A stretch of 64,000 nt of DNA from Hyphomicrobium denitrificans ATCC 51888 (GCF_000143145.1 NC_014313.1:2604001-2668000); one strand, 5' to 3'; shown: positions 1-8,681, counted from the first letter of the stretch. Notes: a model not told the origin generated them from the letters alone. Made by a program: numbers and translations.

Positions 1-423
1 CAGGAAGTCGTCAAGGCGACGACCTTGCAAATCGCGTCACGGGCGATTTCGACGCTGATCAAGAGCCAGAACCAGGGCGAGCTGTATCATATCTATCGGA
101 TCGCGCTCGACGCGGGTGCAGACTTCAACTTCATGTCGGTTCCGGCATCGTTCGACTTCAAGACGACCCAGATTTACGATCCGAAGTACCAGACAGCCCT
201 TTACGAGGAAGGTATCCGGGAAGGCCGCCGAAACATCTGGCTGAAATCGCCGCCGGGGCAGGCGCCGGTCGGCGTCCGTTATCAATCCAACGCGCCTGCG
301 AAGGCGCGAATTCCCGAACTCGGCGCAGCGCCTTCCTTGGCGAAGCCCCAAGCGAGCAAGGCGAGCGCGAATAAAGTGGCTGCTAATTCCGGCTGGCAAA
401 GCTCAGTACAGTCAGCACCGTAA
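1..423 (+). CDS. Patatin-like phospholipase family protein, C-terminal part
   Basis: The reading frame is open from base 1, so the start and the catalytic half lie outside the window. About 140 residues remain. The pattern of a helix rich in Ile/Leu, then NFMSVPASFDF, then DPKYQTALYEEGIREGRR about 75 residues before the stop matches the C-terminal end of bacterial patatin-like proteins as I know them; the GxSxG and DG[GA] catalytic motifs would be upstream and cannot be checked. The last 50 residues are rich in Ala, Lys, Pro and Ser and look disordered. Family members hydrolyse acyl esters of lipids. It is followed convergently by the DUF4236 gene. Confidence 0.65.
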   Translation, partial: QEVVKATTLQIASRAISTLIKSQNQGELYHIYRIALDAGADFNFMSVPASFDFKTTQIYDPKYQTALYEEGIREGRRNIWLKSPPGQAPVGVRYQSNAPAKARIPELGAAPSLAKPQASKASANKVAANSGWQSSVQSAP

Positions 424-435
424 GGACGGCAACGC

Positions 436-732
436 TCAGAACCATCGCGGCTGCCACCAGTGCAGGAGCGTGCGGACCGTTTCGGGAGCGAAGAGATACG
501 CAAGGCCCGCGATGGCTGCGACCGCCAGCAAAATGAGCACCAGCGCGAGACCGACCGGGGTACGATAGCTGAGGCCAGTGCCGGGAATGCCGAGCGTCAC
601 CATCGGCCCGTTCTTGCCGACGTTGACCGTCGCGCCGTTGCCGCCAATGCTCGAGCTGACGCCGGTCTTGCTGAGATTGATGCGCACGCCAGGCAAAATG
701 CTGAATGTTTTGCGGAAGCGGAAATAGCCCAT
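436..732 (-). CDS. DUF4236 domain membrane protein
   Basis: A 98-residue protein starting MGYFRFRK. The N-terminal half is the DUF4236 signature (RFRKTFSILPGVRINLS, then a Gly/Val-rich stretch GKNGPMVTLGIPGTGLSYR); the second half has one hydrophobic membrane segment (about residues 60-80) and an aromatic end. The ATG at 732 was preferred over an upstream start at 780 because GAGGAGAG sits 8 bases before it and the family normally begins with this motif. The function of DUF4236 is not known. It lies convergent to the patatin gene, with only 12 bases between the two stops. Confidence 0.8.
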   Translation of the reverse strand: MGYFRFRKTFSILPGVRINLSKTGVSSSIGGNGATVNVGKNGPMVTLGIPGTGLSYRTPVGLALVLILLAVAAIAGLAYLFAPETVRTLLHWWQPRWF

Positions 733-856
733 GTGCTGCTCTCCTCGTCGCCGGAACCGGCGCTTCAATTCTCGGCCCACGCCGCGGGCGGCCCAAAATC
801 CGCGAATCTAAGAAAAACTAATGAGTCCAACTGTTACTTTCAACAGAGTTGGCAGG

Positions 857-2293
857 TCATTTCTTGAAACCGAAGATATTAGGGAATTTCGATAGTTTCT
901 CTTTGATCTGGCCGCCGAACGTATTGCGGGACTGAAGCCGCTCGTAAGCCGATTCGCGGTCGAGAGTTTGGCGATACTTGCTGAAATTGGCTTTATCCGC
1001 TTCCACGAGGGACGCGCGCTCTTCGGGCGTCAGCGGACCCACCCGCGACATCGGCGGGCGGATCAGGGTCCGCTCGACCATCGACGGCTCGCCCTTACCG
1101 TGAAGCAGAGAGACGAGGGCCTCACCCACCTTAAGCTCCTGAATCGCGCGTTCGGTGTCGATGGCGGGGTTGGAGCGGAAGGTCTGAGCCGCAGCGCGAA
1201 TCGCCTTCTGCTCCTTCGGCGTGAAGGCGCGAAGCGCGTGCTGGATGCGGTTGCCGAGCTGAGCCGAAACACGGTCGGGCACGTCGGCGGGGCTCTGCGT
1301 CACGTAGTAAACGCCAACGCCCTTAGAGCGGATGAGGCGCGTGACGCGCTCGATCTGTTCGAGCACGGCCTTCGGCGCCTCGTTGAAGAGAAGGTGCGCC
1401 TCGTCGAACAGGAACACGAGCTTCGGCTTGTCGAGATCGCCAACCTCGGGCAGCTTTTCGAACAGTTCTGTCAGCAGCCAGAGCAGGAACGTCGAATAGA
1501 GACGCGGCGTGTCCATCAGTTTCTCGGCGGCAAGAATATTGACGACGCCGCGCCCATCGGGCGTCGTCTTGATGAAATCCATGATGTCGAGCGCCGGCTC
1601 GCCGAAAAATTTGTCGGCGGCCTGTTCTTCGAGCACCAGAAGGCGGCGCTGGATGACGCCGACGGTCGACGTCGCGACGTGGCCGTATTTGCTTCTGATC
1701 TCCGAGGCGCGCTTGCCCATCTCATCGATGACGGAGCGCAAATCTTTGAGATCGAGGATCGTCATGTTCCTATCGCCGGCTTCGCGCTCGTCGGCCGCCC
1801 AGCGGAAGGCGATGTTCAAGACGCCTTCCTGCGGCTCGGTCAGCTCCATCAGGCGCGAGAGGAGTAGCGGTCCCATTTCCTGCACCGTGGCGCGCACGGG
1901 ATGGCCAGCGTCACCGAAGATATCCCAGAACACCGTGGGGAACGCTGCGTTGCCGTAGTTGTTGATGCCGATTTCGGCGGCGCGCGCGACGAGCTTCGGG
2001 GCCTGAGTGCCCGTCATCGCGATGCCGGACAGATCGCCTTTGATGTCGGCAGCGAAGACCGGCACGCCGGCGGCGGAAAAGCCCTCAGCCAGGACCTGCA
2101 GAGTTACCGTCTTGCCGGTGCCGGTGGCGCCTGTCACGAGGCCGTGGCGGTTGGCGAGCGACAGTTCGAGGGTTTCGGCCGCCGGCTCGTGGCCGGACTT
2201 GCTGACACCGATGAGGACGGCCCCATCCTGCACGTAGTCGCGGGGATCGGCGATGGCCGATTGAGACCCCGGTGTGCCGGACTTTCCAGTCAT
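857..2293 (-). CDS. HerA-like helicase/ATPase, DUF853 (YjgR) family
   Basis: A 478-residue P-loop ATPase. Walker A GATGTGKT is at about residues 55-62 and Walker [10 protein letters not shown] at about 292-300; between them are the long conserved blocks of the DUF853/YjgR family, which belongs to the HerA/FtsK ATPase group and probably forms a ring that pumps DNA or protein. The real substrate is unknown. An in-frame TTG lies five codons upstream, but ATG 2293 has GAGGG about six bases ahead and is the better start. The gene is transcribed away from mutA; the roughly 220 bases between them must hold both promoters. No NurA-like nuclease neighbour is present, so a HerA-NurA repair pair is unlikely. 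Confidence 0.85.
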   Translation of the reverse strand: MTGKSGTPGSQSAIADPRDYVQDGAVLIGVSKSGHEPAAETLELSLANRHGLVTGATGTGKTVTLQVLAEGFSAAGVPVFAADIKGDLSGIAMTGTQAPKLVARAAEIGINNYGNAAFPTVFWDIFGDAGHPVRATVQEMGPLLLSRLMELTEPQEGVLNIAFRWAADEREAGDRNMTILDLKDLRSVIDEMGKRASEIRSKYGHVATSTVGVIQRRLLVLEEQAADKFFGEPALDIMDFIKTTPDGRGVVNILAAEKLMDTPRLYSTFLLWLLTELFEKLPEVGDLDKPKLVFLFDEAHLLFNEAPKAVLEQIERVTRLIRSKGVGVYYVTQSPADVPDRVSAQLGNRIQHALRAFTPKEQKAIRAAAQTFRSNPAIDTERAIQELKVGEALVSLLHGKGEPSMVERTLIRPPMSRVGPLTPEERASLVEADKANFSKYRQTLDRESAYERLQSRNTFGGQIKEKLSKFPNIFGFKK

Positions 2294-2516
2294 GTGCGAC
2301 CCTCGCAATCCCTAAATGGCGCCGACTCGCGGGCCAGCTGGCTCCAGATGCCACGGCATCCGGATCGAGGCAAACGCGATAGGAGGTGGCGACGGAGCGC
2401 GCGCGGCAATTGGGCCACGCCGGAGGCCAAAATTCGGGCTCGCGCGGGGCTCTCGACCGGGTATACCGGGGCGAATATTTTCACCTTAGTCCACTGCGCT
2501 CCAGGAGCCCGATCGA

Positions 2517-4397
2517 ATGAGCCGCTCGCCCTCCGAGACGAACGAAACGCACCTTGCGGAAGGATTTCCCGCCGCCAAGGTCGAACAATGGCGCGCGCTC
2601 GTCGATAAGGCACTCAAAGGTGCCGATTTCGAGAAGCGGCTCGTCCGGCGGACGGCCGACGGGCTGAAGATCGATCCGCTCTATACACGCGCCGACGCGC
2701 TTGCGAGCGCCGCCGAGGCGCTACCTGGGCAGGCGCCGTTCACGCGCGGCACGAAGGCGGTCAGCGGCGGTTGGGACATCCGGACGTTCCACATCGAAAG
2801 CGATCCCAAGGCAGCGAACACCGCCATCCTTGAAGATCTGGCTGGTGGCGTGACGTCGATCGGCCTGCAAGTCGGCTTCGGCAACGGGCTCGCGGCGACG
2901 AAAGAAGCGCTCGGCGCTGCGCTCGACGGCGTGCTGTTGGACGTCTGCCCGATCGTGCTCGTCGCGGGCGACGCGTTCTTCGATGCGGCACTGGCGCTGA
3001 CCGGCGTCTGGGATGCGCGCGGCGTCAAAGCCGCCGAGCGGCAGGGTTCGTTCGGCGCCGATCCGATCGGTACGCTGGCGATGACCGGACGCCTGTCCGA
3101 GTCGCTCGATACGTCGCTCGCGCGCGCCGTCGCGCTGATGAAGATCACGGCGGCAAGCCCGCGCGTGCAGGCGATGACCGCGGACGGCGTTGTCGCTCAC
3201 GTCGCCGGTGCGAGCGAAGCGCAGGAACTGGCCGTCATGCTCTCGACGCTCGTTGCGTATCTTCGCGCGGCCGAGAAAGGCGGGCTGACGCCGGCTGAAG
3301 CGCTGCCGAAGATCAACGTGTCGCTTGCAGCCGACATCGACGAATTCTCGACCATCGCAAAACTCCGCGCCGCACGCCGTCTCATCTGGCGCGTCGCCGA
3401 CGCCTGCGGTGCGGGCGACGCTGCCGCAAGCGTGACGATCAATTGTCCAACGTCCTATCGCATGATGGCGAAGCGCGATCCGTGGACCAACATTCTGCGC
3501 ACGACGATTGCGTGCACGGGCGCGGCGCTCGGCGGCGCCGATGCGATCGTTGTTCTGCCGTTCACGTTCGCGCTCGGCAAGCCGGATGCATTCGCACGCC
3601 GCGTCGCGCGCAACATCCAGATCGTCTGCCAGGAGGAAAGCCATCTCGGCCGCGTCACCGATCCGGCCGGCGGCTCGTGGTACGTCGAGAATTTGACCGA
3701 GGACATGGCGAAAAAGGCCTGGGCCATTTTCCAGGACATCGAAGGCCGTGGCGGCATGGCCGCGGCGCTCACCTCCGGGTACATTCAGGACATCATCGCA
3801 AAAACTGCGGACGCACGCGCGAAAGACATCGCGACGTTGCGGCAGGAGTTGACGGGCGTCAGCGCGTTTCCGCTTCTCGGCGACGACGGCGTTCATGCTG
3901 AGGCTTGGCCAGCGGTGGCGGCGCAGTCCAATAAGGCGGCCGTCGAGGTCAAGCCGCTGAAGCCGCATCGTCTCGGCGAAGCGTTCGAAGCCTTGCGCGA
4001 TGCCGCGGATGCGCATGGCGGATTCAAGGTCTTCGCGGCAAGCCTCGGCGAGATTGCCGATCACAACATTCGCACGACGTGGATCAAAAACTATCTCGCC
4101 GCGGGCGGCATCACGGCGTTGATCAGCGACGGTTATAAAACGCCGGAAGACGCTGCCGCCGCCTTCAAGGCATCGGGTGCGACGGCCGCGTGCATCTGCT
4201 CGTCCGATGCCGTCAATGCGGCGCTCGCACAGCCGACTGCGGAGGCTTTGAAAAAGGCCGGTGCGAAGCTCGTTCTGATGGCCGGTCGGCCGGGCGACGC
4301 GGAAGCCGCTCTCAAGGCTGCGGGCGTGGATCAGTTCCTGTTCGCCGGCGCCGACGCCGTCGCGACGCTCAAAGGGCTGCAAGAGCACTTGCGATAA
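2517..4397 (+). CDS. mutA: Methylmalonyl-CoA mutase small (beta) subunit
   Basis: A 626-residue protein with the TIM-barrel fold of the mutase family (IGLQVGFGNG, PWTNILRTT, RVARNIQ, then DPAGGSWYVENLT) followed by a B12-binding-like domain after about residue 500. Where the large subunit has DGHDRG, this chain has ADHNIR, so the cobalt-ligating histidine context is lost, as is normal for the non-catalytic subunit. It pairs with the large subunit at 8714 to convert methylmalonyl-CoA to succinyl-CoA. AGGAG lies about 11 bases before the ATG. Unlike most bacteria, the two subunit genes are not adjacent: a chloride channel, small proteins and a DUF817 gene lie between them. Confidence 0.93.
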   Translation: MSRSPSETNETHLAEGFPAAKVEQWRALVDKALKGADFEKRLVRRTADGLKIDPLYTRADALASAAEALPGQAPFTRGTKAVSGGWDIRTFHIESDPKAANTAILEDLAGGVTSIGLQVGFGNGLAATKEALGAALDGVLLDVCPIVLVAGDAFFDAALALTGVWDARGVKAAERQGSFGADPIGTLAMTGRLSESLDTSLARAVALMKITAASPRVQAMTADGVVAHVAGASEAQELAVMLSTLVAYLRAAEKGGLTPAEALPKINVSLAADIDEFSTIAKLRAARRLIWRVADACGAGDAAASVTINCPTSYRMMAKRDPWTNILRTTIACTGAALGGADAIVVLPFTFALGKPDAFARRVARNIQIVCQEESHLGRVTDPAGGSWYVENLTEDMAKKAWAIFQDIEGRGGMAAALTSGYIQDIIAKTADARAKDIATLRQELTGVSAFPLLGDDGVHAEAWPAVAAQSNKAAVEVKPLKPHRLGEAFEALRDAADAHGGFKVFAASLGEIADHNIRTTWIKNYLAAGGITALISDGYKTPEDAAAAFKASGATAACICSSDAVNAALAQPTAEALKKAGAKLVLMAGRPGDAEAALKAAGVDQFLFAGADAVATLKGLQEHLR

Positions 4398-4449
4398 ATG
4401 AGGTCCGCCACATCGCGAATGCGGCAACCAAATATGCGGTGACGCGACG

Positions 4450-5850
4450 ATGGCGGACGAAACTCCAGACGACAAGCCGAAGATGGGCGTGCGGGGACTG
4501 TCGCGCACACGCCGCTTGCGCGGCAGCATGCGCCGGTATCGGTATGTGAGCCTGTCGCGCCGCGTCTGGATGCGCCGCGCCGTCTTCATCGCGGGTGCAT
4601 TGCTCGTCGGCCTGGCCGCCGTCGGGTTCGCCGGAATCGCGAACAGCGCGCAGGATCTTTACAGCTACATCCTCACGACCTACCCGATGCTGCCGCTCGT
4701 CATGACCCCGGCCTGCTTCGCGGTCTTGGCGTACGTGACGATGCGCTGGTTTCCGGCGGCGGCCGGCAGCGGCATTCCGCAAGTGATCGCGGCGCGCAAG
4801 AGTTCGGACCAGCTTCATGTTCGCGCATTGCTCGGCTGGCAGACGACCGTTGCCAAAATCGTGATGACAGCGCTGGCGCTCGCGGCGGGCGCGTCGGTCG
4901 GCCGCGAGGGTCCGACCGTTCAAGTCGGTGCATCCGTCATGTTTGCCGTGGCGACAGTCGCGGGTCTCGGGCGCCGGAACGGCTTCGTTCTCGCCGGGTC
5001 GGCAGCCGGAATTGCAGCAGCGTTCAACGCACCCATCGCCGGAATTCTTTTCGCGATCGAAGAACTGGCGAAAGCATTCGCCGGGCGCATCAACGACATC
5101 GTCATCGGTTCCGTCGTCATCGCCGGCGCGGTCAGTTGGGCGATCCTCGGCAATTACGATTATTTCGGCCGGGTCGATGCGGACATCGTGCGCATGCAGG
5201 ATTGGGTCGCGGTTCCGATCTGCGCACTCTTCGGCGGCGTGCTCGGCGGGCTTTTCAGCGTCGCGCTGGTATCCCTGCTGCGCAAGCCGTTCGGCATCGT
5301 CGCCGTCATCAAACGGCAACCGATCATATTTGCAGCGCTTTGCGGCTTACTCGTCGCGATCTTGAGTATCGCAACGGCCGGATATGCATCCGGGAACGGT
5401 TATGCTGAAACACGCGCGTCGCTGATTGATGGGCAAGCCATCCCGTGGTGGTTCGGACTGGCGAAGCTGGGTTCGACGCTGCTGTCTTCTGCAAGCGGCA
5501 TTCCCGGCGGGCTCTTTTCACCGTCGCTCGCCGTCGGTGCGGGGATTGGCTCGATGATCACGCCGATCTTCACGTTCGCCGATCCGCGCGTAATCATGTT
5601 GCTGATGACGGTTGGATATTTTGCCGGTGTCGTTCAATCTCCGCTAACGGCCGTCGTCATCGTGATGGAAATGACCAGCGACAAGAATATGGTCATCCCG
5701 TTGATGGCGACATCGCTTTTTGCAGCGGGTATTTCGCGGCTTATCAGCCGTGAGCCGATCTACCATGCGTTGGCACGCGGGTATTACGCTTCGGTTTTTC
5801 GCATTCACGGAACACCTGACGTCTCGCCCGGATCGCCGTCAGGGCGTTAG
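4450..5850 (+). CDS. ClC-family chloride channel / H+-Cl- antiporter
   Basis: A 466-residue polytopic membrane protein. The ion-pathway motifs of the family are visible: GSGIPQV at about residues 106-112, GREGP at about 151-155 (its Glu is the gating glutamate) and GGLFSPS at about 353-359. The N-terminal 35 residues are basic and cytoplasmic. It ends after the membrane domain without CBS domains. Whether it is a channel or antiporter cannot be settled here. It starts 52 bases after mutA and may be read from the same transcript. Its 3' end overlaps the convergent gene at 5839 by 12 bases. Confidence 0.9.
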   Translation: MADETPDDKPKMGVRGLSRTRRLRGSMRRYRYVSLSRRVWMRRAVFIAGALLVGLAAVGFAGIANSAQDLYSYILTTYPMLPLVMTPACFAVLAYVTMRWFPAAAGSGIPQVIAARKSSDQLHVRALLGWQTTVAKIVMTALALAAGASVGREGPTVQVGASVMFAVATVAGLGRRNGFVLAGSAAGIAAAFNAPIAGILFAIEELAKAFAGRINDIVIGSVVIAGAVSWAILGNYDYFGRVDADIVRMQDWVAVPICALFGGVLGGLFSVALVSLLRKPFGIVAVIKRQPIIFAALCGLLVAILSIATAGYASGNGYAETRASLIDGQAIPWWFGLAKLGSTLLSSASGIPGGLFSPSLAVGAGIGSMITPIFTFADPRVIMLLMTVGYFAGVVQSPLTAVVIVMEMTSDKNMVIPLMATSLFAAGISRLISREPIYHALARGYYASVFRIHGTPDVSPGSPSGR

Positions 5851-6492
5851 GCGATGATCCGGCGTGAAGGATCCGAAGCCGACGAGCCGGTCGAGTGTGG
5901 CGCTGATCCCTGTCGATTTCTGCTGAGGTTCGATCGTCGCGACGCGATTGCGCTGCTGACGCGCGTTACCACGTCTCGCAACGCGTGAATGAGAAGCACG
6001 CTCGCGGCGGCTGGCACGCTCGGCATTGCGCGCGACGGATCGCGGAATTTCCACGCGTTGCGTTTCCGCACGGATCGCAGCGCGCGCGACCTTGGCCGGG
6101 TCTGTCAAATCCGGCTGTTGCAGGAGTTCCGCGACTTTAATGAGCTGTTTCGGGTCTGACGATACGTCAAGACTGTCGGCGCTCCGAGGGTCCGGAGCAG
6201 CGGCGACGTGCGAGCCTTCCAGAGGCGCGGCGAACTTGGCGCTCAGGGCTTCTGCCGCCGAGCGCGTCGCGGACGAAAGCTCGCCGTCATTGCCGAAGTT
6301 GTCGCCGCGAGACGCGAGCAGGAACTGATCGTAATTCAGCACCGGCACGTAATCTGGAAGTCTGATCGCCGAGTGCATGCCAGAACCGGCCAGCACAGGC
6401 TGAGCTTGCGGCGTGTACTTCTGTTCCGCATGAATCGGAAACGTCACAGAAGCGAGCCCGACGAAAACGAGCGCAACAGCATTCAATCTCAA
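5839..6492 (-). CDS. Exported protein of unknown function
   Basis: I do not recognise this protein. The best start is TTG 6492, giving LRLNAVALVFVGLAS as a signal-peptide core that ends near FPIHAEQ; GGGGGA lies six bases upstream of that TTG. Frame remains open further upstream to 6549 but that adds charged residues before the signal. The mature part (about 195 residues) has a short conserved-looking segment LPDYVPVLNYDQFLLASRG, a middle region rich in Asp/Ser, and a basic C-terminal third full of Arg-Ala-Asn (RNAERASRRERASHSR). It overlaps the ClC gene tail to tail by 12 bases. Confidence 0.5.
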   Translation of the reverse strand: MRLNAVALVFVGLASVTFPIHAEQKYTPQAQPVLAGSGMHSAIRLPDYVPVLNYDQFLLASRGDNFGNDGELSSATRSAAEALSAKFAAPLEGSHVAAAPDPRSADSLDVSSDPKQLIKVAELLQQPDLTDPAKVARAAIRAETQRVEIPRSVARNAERASRRERASHSRVARRGNARQQRNRVATIEPQQKSTGISATLDRLVGFGSFTPDHRLTP

Positions 6493-6698
6493 AACGCATC
6501 CCCCGACGCAATACAAACGGACTACGGGTCCTTGCGCGAACTCCGCCACGCGCGATCATCTGAACTCAACGATTGGCGAAAACGCGCTTCCGGTTCCCGC
6601 TCCCGAAACAAAAATTGCCGCTCAACAAGGCGAGAGAAAGGCTTAGTTTTTCTCGCGACGATGACAATTCGCGGAACGCGTCGCGGTGATCGCGGCAC

Positions 6699-6739
6699 AA
6701 AAAAAATGGCCAGCTCTCGGGGGGTGAGGAGAGCTGGCC
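6699..6739 (-). terminator. Strong intrinsic terminator for the small gene at 6774
   Basis: A perfect 11-base-pair stem (6708-6718 with 6729-6739, GGCCAGCTCTC / GAGAGCTGGCC) with a 10-base loop is followed, on the minus strand, by eight T residues (the A-run 6699-6706). It sits 35 bases after the stop codon of the 66-residue protein gene and fits a rho-independent terminator for it. On the minus strand the loop reads CTCACCCCCC. Confidence 0.85.
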
Positions 6740-6773
6740 CAGGCACGGGGGAGGGAAACGATGCGTGAAGAAA

Positions 6774-6974
6774 CTATTCGCGGCCGGACACCGCCAGAAC
6801 CGTCATGACGGCGAGGATCGGAGCGGATGCGAGAATGGATACGGTCGACAGCGCGTATTCGTTACCGTCGAGCAGCGGCGCGAGAAGAGCCTGCGCGTCG
6901 GGGAGCGTCGCGAGGGCGACGGTCGCCGCCGTCGTGACTGCGGCTGTGGCGGACGCTGCGATGATGCACGACAT
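6774..6974 (-). CDS. Small hydrophobic exported or membrane protein, unknown
   Basis: A 66-residue protein starting MSCIIAAS. It is almost wholly Ala/Val/Thr/Leu with two hydrophobic stretches (about residues 3-24 and 43-62) separated by LPDAQALLAPLLDGNEY. AGGAGAGG is placed six bases before ATG 6974, and a strong terminator follows 35 bases after the stop, so this is very probably a real single-gene transcription unit despite its size. No family recognised; could be a small membrane protein. Confidence 0.6.
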   Translation of the reverse strand: MSCIIAASATAAVTTAATVALATLPDAQALLAPLLDGNEYALSTVSILASAPILAVMTVLAVSGRE

Positions 6975-7063
6975 GGTGACCTCTCCTCTCAATTGGCCGT
7001 CGTCTTGAGGAGAGAATGCGCGATGTCAGGCGGGGCCGCTGTTCCTTGGGTGACAGTGTTGAT

Positions 7064-7104
7064 GGCGCTGGCGACTCCCCTGCGGGGAGCCGGCCGCCAG
7101 CGCG
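7064..7104. repeat. Palindromic repeat family A, copy 1
   Basis: A nested palindrome: outer arms GCGCTGGCG (7065-7073) and CGCCAGCGC (7095-7103), inner arms CTCCCC and GGGGAG, tip TGC, with an asymmetric internal loop of one A opposite CCGGC. The same design recurs at 7118 and at 54985 with paired base changes in the stems. Confidence 0.85.
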
Positions 7105-7117
7105 GGTGTCTTTGATT

Positions 7118-7158
7118 GGCGCTGGCGACTCTCCTTCGGAGAGCCGGCCGCCAGCGCG
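7118..7158. repeat. Palindromic repeat family A, copy 2
   Basis: Same layout as copy 1, 54 bases downstream and in the same orientation: outer arms GCGCTGGCG/CGCCAGCGC (7119-7127, 7149-7157), inner arms CTCTCC/GGAGAG, tip TTC. Relative to copy 1 one inner base pair has changed from C-G to T-A, keeping the stem. A decayed right half (CGGAGAGCCGGCCG, 7199-7212) follows just before the next gene, so this intergenic stretch is a small repeat cluster. Confidence 0.85.
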
Positions 7159-7198
7159 GCCCTGTTGAGGCAGCGATGGGAGATTCCGAGGAGCGGCG

Positions 7199-7220
7199 GC
7201 GGAGAGCCGGCCGCAGCGCG
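7199..7220. repeat. Palindromic repeat family A, right half only (decayed copy 3)
   Basis: The sequence from 7199 matches the right half of copies 1 and 2 (inner arm GGAGAG, CCGGC loop, then CGCAGCGC with one base lost from CGCCAGCGC). The expected left half at 7170-7195 is unrecognisable apart from GGCAGCG. It ends directly at the stop codon of the gene at 7221. Confidence 0.55.
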
Positions 7221-7496
7221 TTACTTCTGGAGCTTTTCGATTTTGGCGGCCATGTCGGGAATGACGATCATGCGATAGGTGTCATTCTCGCATTTCAGGA
7301 TCCAGACTGCTTCGTTCGGCCTCGACGCTTTGACTTCGCGCTCGGCGCTTTTCGCCTGGCTGCAGGCAAAGCCCTGATCTCGAGCTTGCGAGGCGAGAAG
7401 ATCGGGTGTCGGTTCGTCGCCGGGCAGACACATGGTCGCTCCGCTGAACGCAGCCACGGCAAAGCCGAAAACACCGAAATAAACCGCGTTCGTCAT
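7221..7496 (-). CDS. Small exported protein of unknown function
   Basis: A 91-residue protein with a signal-peptide-like N terminus (MTNAVYFGVFGFAVAAFSGA) and three cysteines in the mature part (C23, C45, C69). The C-terminal half, with VKASRPNEAVWILKCENDTY and RMIVIPDMAAKIEKL, has the look of a small conserved periplasmic protein, but I do not recognise a family. It is isolated between the repeat cluster and the DUF817 gene. Confidence 0.55.
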   Translation of the reverse strand: MTNAVYFGVFGFAVAAFSGATMCLPGDEPTPDLLASQARDQGFACSQAKSAEREVKASRPNEAVWILKCENDTYRMIVIPDMAAKIEKLQK

Positions 7497-7571
7497 GACA
7501 GTCGCGCTCCGGGCCCGCGCCTCAACGTGTGCACTCTACCGCAATCGCGTGAAAAACGCCCTGCCGCTCGG

Positions 7572-8510
7572 CTATCGAGGTAAAAATTCAGTATCCTGAT
7601 CATCGCGCGGCAGCATCGGCTGCGGCCGGTTGATGGCGGCGACCAGCGTGTAGGAAATCAGCATCAACAGGAACCACGATCCGAGCTTGCCGATGCCGAC
7701 GATCTGCCAGCCGTGCTTCTGATGCGGATAGGCCCATGCCGCGGTAAACGTGCCGATATTCTCCGCGAACCAGATGAACAACGCGACCAGCACGAGCCCA
7801 AGCAAAAGCGGCATATGCCGGTGCGTTTTCCAGATTTTATAGTAGATCGTACAGGGTCCGATCAGGAGCAAGGCGGCCGCGAACAGAACTGGGCGCACGT
7901 CCCACGTATAGTGATGCGCGAAAAAATTAATGTAGATCGCGGCGCTCAACAGTCCCAGCACCCACACGGGCGGATGGCGCGTGAAGCGGAAATCGAACAG
8001 TCGCCAGCAGCGCGCGATATAGGAGCCGATCGCTGCGTACATGAAGCCTGTAAACAGCGGCACGCCGCCGATCCGCAGCAGGCTCGGCTCCGGATAGATC
8101 CATGATCCGACCGAGGTCTTGAAGATCTCCATGATCGTGCCGACGACGTGGAAAATCAGGATGACTTTGGCTTCCTCGATCGTTTCGAGCCTAAAGGCCA
8201 GCATCAGAACTTGAATGGCCACGGCGGCGATGACGAGGAAATCGTAGCGCGCGAGCGCGGCGCCCTTGGGATAGAAAAGGAATGTCGCGACGAGGAGCGC
8301 CAGCATCAGCGCGCCGAAGAGGCAGGCCCAGGCTTGCTTAACGCCGAAGCGGATGAACTCGTAGGCGAAGTGCGCGGCGGGTCCCCTCGCCTCGGCACGC
8401 TCGCCCAGATTGCTTTCCCAGGTGATGAAACGCGCCAGCGGCGCCCAGAGGCGTGCGGCGCTACCGGCCGCGCCGTCCCGGCGGGTCTCGTTCGCGACCT
8501 TGCGTTGCAT
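7572..8510 (-). CDS. DUF817 family integral membrane protein
   Basis: A 312-residue protein with about eight hydrophobic segments and the conserved blocks of DUF817 (YoaT-like): EFIRFGVKQAWACLFGALML, then FRLETIEEAKVILIFHVVGT, MEIFKTSVGSWIYPEPS, and WFAENIGTFTAAWAYPHQ near the C terminus. The many conserved acidic and aromatic residues in the membrane suggest a transporter or enzyme, but no function is established. The first 45 residues are a variable charged leader. It is divergent from mutB, with about 200 bases between. Confidence 0.88.
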   Translation of the reverse strand: MQRKVANETRRDGAAGSAARLWAPLARFITWESNLGERAEARGPAAHFAYEFIRFGVKQAWACLFGALMLALLVATFLFYPKGAALARYDFLVIAAVAIQVLMLAFRLETIEEAKVILIFHVVGTIMEIFKTSVGSWIYPEPSLLRIGGVPLFTGFMYAAIGSYIARCWRLFDFRFTRHPPVWVLGLLSAAIYINFFAHHYTWDVRPVLFAAALLLIGPCTIYYKIWKTHRHMPLLLGLVLVALFIWFAENIGTFTAAWAYPHQKHGWQIVGIGKLGSWFLLMLISYTLVAAINRPQPMLPRDDQDTEFLPR

Positions 8511-8650
8511 ATCTTACCCCTGGGGACATTCGGCTTGGGTCGCCCATCATGCGGGCGTTTGTGGCGGGCTCGGGCCAATGCCTGAAAACGCAGGCATTTT
8601 TTGGCGCAATCACCGTCTCCTATACGAATTCGATGTCGCACGGCGATTGT

Positions 8651-8681
8651 CGTTGCGGCCGCGTTCCATTACCGTTGCGGC
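8651..8681 (+). promoter_or_regulatory. Pair of direct repeats upstream of mutB
   Basis: CGTTGCGGC occurs at 8651-8659 and again at 8673-8681, 22 bases apart (two helical turns), 33 bases before the mutB start codon. This placement suits binding of a regulator on one DNA face. It does not match the TTTGCAAA repeats described for PccR control of propionyl/methylmalonyl-CoA genes in Rhodobacter. Function is a guess. Confidence 0.3.

Noticed and set aside
857..2293. HerA-like ATPase as part of a HerA-NurA or HerA-SIR2 defence system
   Set aside because: No nuclease, SIR2 or DUF4297-like partner is adjacent, and the protein matches the housekeeping DUF853/YjgR group.
2456..2472. CCGGGTATACCGG near-palindrome upstream of mutA as an operator
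   Set aside because: The arms mismatch outside GGTATACC and no second copy was found near mutB or meaB.
3990..4397. Loss of the cobalamin-ligating histidine in the MutA C-terminal domain as a possible defect
   Set aside because: This is normal for the small, non-catalytic subunit of the heterodimeric mutase.
2721..4589. A 622-codon open frame on the minus strand opposite mutA
   Set aside because: It is Arg-rich with no recognisable motif and lies wholly opposite a conserved gene; it is a high-GC antisense shadow.
7022..7220. CRISPR array from the tandem repeats
   Set aside because: Only two full copies, no unique spacers of constant length, and strong internal palindromes; no cas genes in the window.
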